From contig RWJK01001578.1 in the NCBI GenBank assembly GCA_004335835.1, forward strand, positions 428 to 64,427: a stretch of DNA of 64,000 bases, given 5' to 3'. Made by a program: the position numbers and the translations under genes. The notes below the pieces were generated by a model. The model had not been told where the DNA came from. It made no database searches and saw only the letters and a program-made list of their open reading frames with translations. Origin of the DNA: Scenedesmus sp. ARA3. Taxonomy: Eukaryota; Chlorophyta; Chlorophyceae; Sphaeropleales; Scenedesmaceae. Shown in pieces: positions 57,340 to 64,000 of this stretch; position 1 is the stretch's first letter, and the number at the start of each line of letters is the position of its first letter.

Positions 57340-59661
57340 ATGGCTGCCCGGCGAGGACTGGGTATCACCAGCAAAGACATGGTACAGTACCAAGCTGTCT
57401 GCTCTGTCAGTTGGGCGACTTATCTGCAGTAGCTGCTGGGGTTGCTATGCATCCGCATCACGGCTGGTAGCAACTGCTGCTACTACACAACCAGACATGG
57501 CAACAGCTGCTGGAGCAGCTCATGTGCAGCGCTGGCGCAGCGAGGCAGGATGGGGATCAGCAGCAAGGACCAGCAACTTTTTTCTGGCATGCAGCGCCTG
57601 ACTCAGAGTCCTGCATGCAGGAGGCATCAAGGCTGGTGTTCTGTTTTGTAAAGGACTCCAAGCCAAAGCGGTGAGTGGGCAGCCACACCTGGTAGAACTT
57701 GCAGGCCATGCAGTCACTGGTGCATGCAGAGATGGGCCTACACTCTGCGTCTCCTCCTTGCAGGAAAGTGGCCATCCCTGTGCCTGACAGCTACACATGG
57801 GAGCAGTTTCTGGACCAGGTGGGTACAATCTGATACATTCTTGCTGGTTGGCGTAGGCAACCAACCCATGAGCAGCAGGAGGCATTCAACAGGGAATTTG
57901 TACTGCTGTTACGGGGGTGCTAGTGATGTGGTCCCTGACTTTGCATTTAATACATTATGCAGGTCAAGGCTAAGCTGAAGCTGTCTGGTGTAGCAGAGAT
58001 CTACTTCAGCTCGGTGAGTGCAAGGCTGCCAAGCAATCAGCAGCAACAGTGCAGCAAGCTGTGCGTGTCTGCTGTTCTTCAGAACAAGTGCTTGGACAGT
58101 GGCGAAGCAATCACCTTGCCATTGTCATCTGACAGGAGTGCTTGCTGTCGACTGCAGAATGGCCAGAAAGTACGCAGCGTGAGCGAGCTGCAGGACATTG
58201 ACGAGCTGTGCGTAGTAGAGGTGAGAGCAACGCCAGCAGCAGCAGCCTGCATCAGCACCAGCAGCACCACGTTGTGGCATCGCTGCCAGATTGTATGCCA
58301 CCCTTATAAGCAGCAGCAGTAGTGGCAGTGTGTGCTTTGCATGAGCTGCACATGCAGGTTTGTCCTCGACATGCACTGCCTCAGCATGTCTTCTTGCTGT
58401 TTTGCTCAGCACGTCTACTTGTTGTTTCACTCAGCACGTCCACATACCGTTTCCACTCCCCTTGATACGACCTGCTGCTGGTGTGCCACAGGGCCCAGAT
58501 GCTGTTGCCAATGGCGGGGCTGCTTCATCAGCAATGCAGCGCACAACAGCGGAGCTGCTGCTGGAGTCGGCTGCCACAGATGTGGTGATGTCACCAACGC
58601 TGCGCCAGCAGGTGGGCTGGGCGGCAGTGCATGGCTGATGGTAGTGCTGATCAGCGCAGTGTGCTGCAGTCGTGGCATGACCAGTATATGGACGTTCAGC
58701 GCAGCACAAACGTGGGGCGAACAAGATGGTCAGATGTCAGCTGAACTCTGCCCAACTTACTGTCTGGCGTGCTGGTAGTAGCTTGCCACCATGTGTCGTT
58801 GCAATTGTCTCGTGTTAGGCTGCTTACGGCCCAGCGCCCTTGGACCAACCGCCACACACTGCTGCTGCTGCTGCCCCTTGCAGAGCCTCACTCAGGACAG
58901 GCACAAGATAGTGGTCAGCGCAGATGGCATGCTGCCGGCGCGCTCAGGCAGCTATGCAGTAGACGAGGAGGACTTCAAGTATGCGCGCAGGGCGCACCCG
59001 CTCAAGCGCACGCTGCAGCGGCTGTTCCCCGGCATGTTTGCGCCAGGCCTGCCGGTCACAGCAAGGTGCGGTGCAGTGCAAGGCTGACGCGGCAGCAGAA
59101 ACAGTTGCAGCAGTGGCCGGCTGCAGGAGCCGAAGGGGTCAGTTACACCTGCTTGGTTGACACCAACAGCATGCTTCACATCACATGCCGTCATGAGGCA
59201 GCAAGGGTTCAGCTGCTTGTTCTAATGGTTGACCTGTACTTGCTTCTGGCGTGACTGCTCCTTGCAGGGATGCGCAGGACAGCAGTGATGGCAACAGCAG
59301 CAGCAGACCAGCAGGCAGGCGGCGGCGGAGGCGCTCGCCGTACGATGCCCGCAACCTGCTGCTGGTGCTGGCAACAATGTCATGTGTGTTCACCATGCTG
59401 TACCTCTTCCTGCGAGTCTCCAGCTCGCCTGGTGTTGGCGGATTGGGGCCAGCACACCAAGCAGCGCACGAAGTGACAGAAGTAGGCCAGGCAGCAGCAG
59501 CAGTAGCAACTGACGCAGCAGCTGCTGCGGCAGACGCCGTGAAAGCAGCAGCTGCTGGAGGCAGTGCAGGTGCAGCTGGTGGTGCTGCTGCACCTGGTGC
59601 CCCTGTAGGTGCGGGCGGCGGGACACCAGCAGCAGCGCCGGGCGGAGGTGGTGTGCCGTGA
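57340..59661 (+). CDS. Single-pass membrane protein with an N-terminal beta-grasp (DCX/PB1-like) domain
   Basis: Function not known. Exons 57340-57381, 57621-57670, 57764-57818, 57963-58013, 58158-58220, 58492-58611, 58884-59065, 59268-59661 join in phase to 318 residues. Residues 17-90 (RLVFCFVKDSKPKRKVAIPV, TWEQFLDQVKAKLKL, VAEIYFSSNGQKV, VSELQDIDELCVVE) read like a ubiquitin-like fold such as DCX or PB1: strand, basic strand, helix, strand, then a 'ceiling' loop ending in V-V-E. A linker with HKIVVSADGM and FKYARRAHPLKRTLQRLFP follows. RRRRRRSPYDAR (about 205-216) precedes one transmembrane helix (217-238, LLLVLATMSCVFTMLYLFL). The last 80 residues are Ala/Gly/Pro-rich and would be lumenal or extracellular by the positive-inside rule. 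A diverged copy of exon 1 lies in intron 1. Confidence 0.75.
58857..58883 (+). repeat. (CTG)n tract at a 3' splice site
   Basis: Five CTG units followed by CCCCTTGCAG form the acceptor region of exon 7 of the membrane-protein gene. Confidence 0.6.
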
Positions 59662-60086
59662 TGTATGCAGAGCCTGTGCGCTGAGGCTGGCTTGTGTGTA
59701 CACGGATTTTGGGCGATTGGCATTGGATGGACATTGGTTGTCCAGTATTGGCTGTTCACATCCTTCTCGCATCCATGCTTTGCAGCTATGCAGGCAGTGT
59801 CGGGTAGCCTGTTGATCAGGCTTGCGGTGCTGTGTTGTACAGGTCCGCTTGCTGACATGCTAGCAGGTATGAACGCGCTTTGCCGCGACATGGTAACATA
59901 CTTTGCGCTTCTGGCAAGACAATAGAAATCAGAAGTCAAACCGGCAGGTTCAAAGTGGCACAGCACACGCTTCACGGTGTGCCAATCAACGGTCGTCGCT
60001 TTGAAGGTCAGTAGACGTCTCCACTGCAAACGAAATGGAACAGTCAACGTTGAACCTCTGAAAGTACATGGAGGGTTGTGCGCAGC
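59662..60086. other. Intergenic region before the helicase gene
   Basis: GT-rich at first (probable 3' UTR), then AT-richer just before the helicase ATG. No TGTAA and no coding sequence seen. Confidence 0.45.
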
Positions 60087-61832
60087 ATGCCTCCGAGAAA
60101 GAAGAAGAACGAGGTGCCAGCAGGGCAGAGGGCGATCACCAGCTTCTTTGGCTCTGCATCCAGAGCCACTCAGTCGGAAGCAAGTCATGCACCGTCCAGC
60201 AGCACGGCAGCAGGGGCTGCTGTCGCGATACCTGCGACAGCAGCAGGTGCAGCAGAAGCTGCACCCACAGCAGTAGCTGCAGGGCCTGCAGCAGCTGCAT
60301 CAGCAGGTCCACGCCTTGCTCTGCAGCAAGGGCCATTGGACTCTCGGCACCAGCACCAAGACCAGCAGCATAACCAAACAGCGAGCAGCAACCAGCCGAC
60401 GCTGTCGATCGCAGCAACACAGCTTGCACAGCGGTTGCAGCAGACTGTTGGCCTCATAGCTGCAGGACAGGTGGTTGCGCAGCAGCAGCAAGACAACAGG
60501 TGAGGCATTGTACTTGTAGCTCGCTTATTACTGTCATATATATGTCTCCTATGCATAAACTGGCCACCCTGGCCTCATGGTCTCTTTGCTGATGTCAAAA
60601 ACTGCTTTTCTGTGCCTGCAAAGCAGCATCTAATTCCGTAAAATGCTGTTCCCTGCCACACATTGCAGGTACTACAGCTCCAGGACAGCACGCTATGCTG
60701 CCGGAGATGACGGGCAGGCCAGCCAGCAGCAGCAGCAGCAGCAGCAGGACCTGCAGGACCACCACCAGCAGCAGCAGCAGCAGCAGGAGGCGCTGCGCAG
60801 GGCATACCTGCAGACCAGCTGCTTCAGTCGGCTGAATGCACAGCAGCGTCAGGCAGCAATGGGGGACCACAAGAAGCCGCTGCTGATTGTGGCAGGTGTG
60901 CAGCGCTGGAGACTGCCGGCATACTGGTATCCTTGCACACATGTAATTGGCGTATTGCACGAACAGCATCAGCTATTCCTGTCCTGCAAGCACGTGAGAC
61001 AGCACACGCTGTCACATGAAGCAGAGCGCCATAACTGTCTGCGTGTTGCTGCAGGCGCTGGCACAGGCAAGACCTCCACGCTGATCACCAGGATCCTGTT
61101 CCTGCTGTCTCAGGTGACATGGCATGGCAACAGGCAGCGGCAGGTTATAGTGTCGTGAGCTTTGTGCAGCTTCTGTATGACACGCATGCACACGTCTGCT
61201 AGGGTGTCTCCCATAAAAGAGACCACAAATCTGTAACGCTTGTAGAAACTGCCACAGTACATCTTTTGAGTGCTGACTCATCAGCTTGTATGCTGCAGCT
61301 CTAGCTGTGGCAGGTTCACGAATATTATTGTATGCCTCTGCCTACTGTGTTTTTCCTTCGCCGTTGCACTGCTGTGCGCTGTTGGCGCCTGAGCAGCCTG
61401 GGGTGCTGCCGCAGCACATCCTGTGCATCACCTTCACCAACAAAGCAGCAGAGGAGCTGCAGACGCGCCTGCAGCCGGCCATGCAGGAGGCCAGGGCCAT
61501 CGCAGCAGCTGCAGCAGCAGGCGCACAGCAGCAGCAGGCAGATGACGGCATGGGTTACAGCGGCGTGCTGGCCTGCACTTTCCACAGCTACTGCTACAGG
61601 CTGCTGAGGCGCCACTTCAGGGTGGGTCGCAGGTCCACACAGGCTGAGAACAAGCAGTAGCAGCAGCGGCAGCAGCAGCAGCAGCTTGCTCTGGGTGTCT
61701 GCAAGCGAGACTGTCCACAACAGCCTGCTTTTTGGTGCTGTTGCAAGCTGCAATTGCTGTGACTGGCTCAAGCACTGCTACAATGCAAAGCACATGAATC
61801 GGTGGTATCCGTGACACATCAGGGTTGCTGAC

Positions 61833-61867
<35 letters not shown>

Positions 61868-63321
61868 ACAGGCCTGCGGCTTCACGCAGTGCCCTGCAGT
61901 GTGGCTTGAAAAGGATGCGCGGGCCGCTATGAGGCTGGCCATGAGGTGAGAGTTTGACTGCTGCTGCATGCTGTGCCATGAGCTGCTGTTGCCTATTGTA
62001 TGTGTCGATGGTGCAGGCTCAGCAGTGTGATCATCATACATGATGTGACGCTCGGCTCCATCTTTCTCGCTAAAACAGCCCAACATGATACCTACTTGCT
62101 TTGTCTGCGCATGTGCCCCATGCTGCTGCTGGTGCTGTTGCTGCTAGGCTGTCAGACGCTGACCGCTGCCTGCATCAGATGCAGCTCTGGCTGGGCGTCA
62201 ATGCCGCCAATAACCCGGGCTGGCCTGGCGCGCAGCTCGCAGCAGCGCAGCAGCACCCGCAGCTCATGCAGGCCTGGTTTGCAGAGCAGCGGGAAGCCAG
62301 GCAGAAGGCCGAAGAGGCGGCTGCAAAGAAGCGGCAGAAACGGCTGGATGCGGAAGCGAAGAAGCAGCTGAAAGCTGTGCCGGGCAAGCGCAAGCAGGGC
62401 AGGCAGCAGGGGCCGGCGCTGAGCAGAAGGCAGCAGACCCTGGGGGCAGCAAGCTTCCAGCGCAGGGCTGGCAAGCTGCAGCGGCAGCATGAGCAGCAGG
62501 ATGTGTCACAAAGTGAAGGTAGCATGGCGCTGCCGGAGCAGGATGAGCAGCAGCAGCCAGAGCAGTCGAGTATGCCGCCCCCACCACCTGTGCAGCAGCT
62601 GCAGCAGCAGCACATGCAGCAGGCTGGCTGGCAGCAGAGGGCCTGGCAGCAGTCGCAGCAGCATCAACAGCAGCCACAGCAACAACAGCAGTATCAGCAG
62701 AACAGTCAACACCAATGGCAGCAGCAACAGCAGTGGAACCAGCAGCATACCCAGCAGCAGCAAGATAGCGAACAGCAGCCACCCCGTGAGCAGCGGCGTG
62801 TGCAGCAGCAGCAGCAGCAGCAGCAGAACCACCAGCAGCAGCAGCAGCAGAGCCAGCAGCAGCAGCAGCAGCAGCAGAACCAGCAGCAGCCACTTGGACA
62901 GTGGGCTGTGCAGCCAGTGCAGCCAGCACCAAGCGCTGCACCTGCTGAGTATGCCGTAGGCGAGGTTGTAAGGTACGCGCGCCACAATGATGAAAAGAAC
63001 TGCACCCTCCTCACACAGAGCATGCAAATATAGCAGACGCGTATGGCGATCCAAGCATAGCTTGCGCTGCAAGCAATCAACCAGCACATGCCCCGGGTTT
63101 GCCCCGCACTGCCCTGCAGGTACAGGCAGCGGGACGGCAACCTGTGCTTGGCCAAGGTTGTCCAGGTAGATAGATCCATCCAGCCATGGGGCTACGGCAT
63201 TGAGCTGCAAGGCAACCCAGACATACGCTTTACAGAGGGCAACCGCCTGCTGCCACAATGGGCCGGGCAGCAGCAGCAGCAGCAGCCACCTGGCCCATGG
63301 CCTGCGCAACAGCTGCAGCAG

Positions 63322-63356
<35 letters not shown>

Positions 63357-63866
63357 CCAGCAGGCTGGCCAGGGCGAGCAGCAGCAGGGCCAGCAGCACC
63401 AGCAGCAGCAGGGCAACCAAGAGCAGGTGGGTGCACGTGCTTCGCTCAGCAGCACGCCCCCTTGTCAAATCACCATTGCTGGCCCTGCTTCAGCCATTCT
63501 GGCGCGTTGCTGTGACATTGTCTTCCTTTGATGGCATCTGCCAGCTGCACAGTCGCAAAGCACACACCGCTTGCCACTGCAAGCGTCAGCTCACTTAAAC
63601 ATCACCTCCTAGCGCATCTCCGCAGCGCCCTCGCGTCCGTATTCCGGGGAGCCCTGCACTCCTCAAGGAACTCTGCTTACCTTTCCTGCTGACTCTCTTC
63701 GCAGCTGGCCGGGCTGGTGCTGAGGGAGCTGCAGCACGCGGGCAAGGTGCGGCTGTACGAGCTGCTGCTGCAGCAGTACGGCGAGGAGGGGCTGGCGGAG
63801 GGGGAGGCGGCGCCGCCCAGCGTGGCAGCGCTGAGGCAGAAGGTCGCCGTGAAGGAGATGAAGAAG
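60087..63866 (+). CDS. UvrD/Rep/Srs2-type SF1 DNA helicase with N-terminal PIP box (3' end outside window)
   Basis: 3'-5' DNA helicase family acting in recombination or replication repair. Exons in window: 60087-60499, 60669-60895, 61055-61113, 61397-61621, 61872-61945, 62148-62972, 63120-63426, 63705-63866; all phases agree and the last ends at a GTGAGG donor. Residues 14-21, QRAITSFF, are a textbook PCNA-interacting peptide. The Q-motif region (FSRLNAQQRQAA) leads to Walker A AGAGTGKTST (residue ~213, split by a phase-1 intron), then motif Ia ILCITFTNKAAEEL and Ic-like LACTFHSYCYRLLRRHF. Next come DADRCLHQMQLWLGV and a charged helix AEEAAAKKRQKRL, about 130 residues of poly-Gln, and a Tudor/agenet-like block (YAVGEVVRY, GNLCLAKVVQVDRSIQPWGY, RFTEGNRLLP). 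LVLRELQHAGKVRLYELLLQ follows. The DExx box and motifs III-VI are not yet seen, so they must lie right of the window. Confidence 0.82.
61829..61871 (+). repeat. (CTG)n tract at a 3' splice site
   Basis: About eleven CTG units run directly into the CACAG acceptor of helicase exon 5. Confidence 0.7.
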
Positions 63867-63910
63867 GTGAGGCGGCGCTGGTGTGATGTCACAACAGCAT
63901 GTGTATGTGT

Positions 63911-64000
63911 GGTGTGTGAGGCTGCCAGGGGAGATGCGGTGTGGTGTGTGAGGCTGCCAGGGGAGATGCGGTGTGGTGTGTGAGGCTGGCAGGGGAGATG
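63911..64000. repeat. 32-base minisatellite at the right edge
   Basis: Two full copies (63911-63942, 63943-63974) and a third that continues past the window, inside the helicase intron after exon 8. The unit contains GAGGCTGCCAGGGGAGATGC. Confidence 0.9.

Noticed and set aside
62506..63468. 320-residue Leu-rich minus-strand frame that looks membrane-like
   Set aside because: Complement of the poly-Gln exons of the helicase (CTG read as Leu), not a membrane protein.

Overview
This window is nuclear DNA from a eukaryote, most likely a core chlorophyte green alga; the composition and repeat style resemble Scenedesmaceae or other Sphaeropleales, but the species is not certain. Genes are split into many short exons with GT-AG introns of roughly 100-500 bases. 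Exons and introns carry dense (CAG)n/(CTG)n trinucleotide repeats giving Gln, Ala, Ser or Leu runs. Several 3' ends carry the green-algal poly(A) signal TGTAA. Some products are green-lineage or algal in style: a plastid-type transit peptide protein, an LPA1-like kinase and a starch-binding coiled-coil protein. There are no operons, tRNAs, rRNAs or CRISPR arrays. A 50-base run of N (19642-19691) marks a scaffold gap inside a CAG microsatellite.

Layout from left to right: SKI3/TTC37-like TPR protein (-, 5' two thirds, running off the left edge); divergent small acidic TPR-like protein (+, ends 9285); three-RRM hnRNP H/F-like protein (+, 11151-14460) followed by a long GT-rich stretch; NBP35/NUBP1 Fe-S scaffold (+, 18606-21599) converging on a TM9SF transporter-like protein (-, 28163-22615); plastid protein of unknown function (+, 28766-30055); small UBA-like protein (+, 31777-32958) converging on phosphatase methylesterase PME-1 (-, 37715-33926); secreted subtilase (-, ~44351-39730); plastid-targeted CBM20 coiled-coil protein (-, 51468-48407) with unassigned coding-like blocks downstream; divergent LPA1/2-phosphoglycerate-kinase-like protein (+, 52031-56645); single-pass membrane protein with a beta-grasp head (+, 57340-59661); and a UvrD-type helicase with an N-terminal PCNA-binding motif (+, 60087 to beyond the right edge).

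Exon boundaries were placed by hand from GT-AG sites and reading phase. For SKI3 (part in window), hnRNP, NBP35, TM9SF, the plastid protein, the UBA-like gene, PME-1, the membrane protein and the helicase every junction is phase-consistent. The 5' ends of the acidic protein and the subtilase, one junction of the kinase, and the 3' end of the CBM20 locus are unresolved. The genes are unrelated housekeeping and lineage genes. The most interesting material is the CBM20 coiled-coil protein (a possible pyrenoid/starch factor), the very large insertions in two P-loop enzymes, and several RNA-level signals: clustered intronic poly(A) signals, a twin hairpin with a PUF site, CTG repeats at 3' splice sites, and partial exon copies in neighbouring introns.
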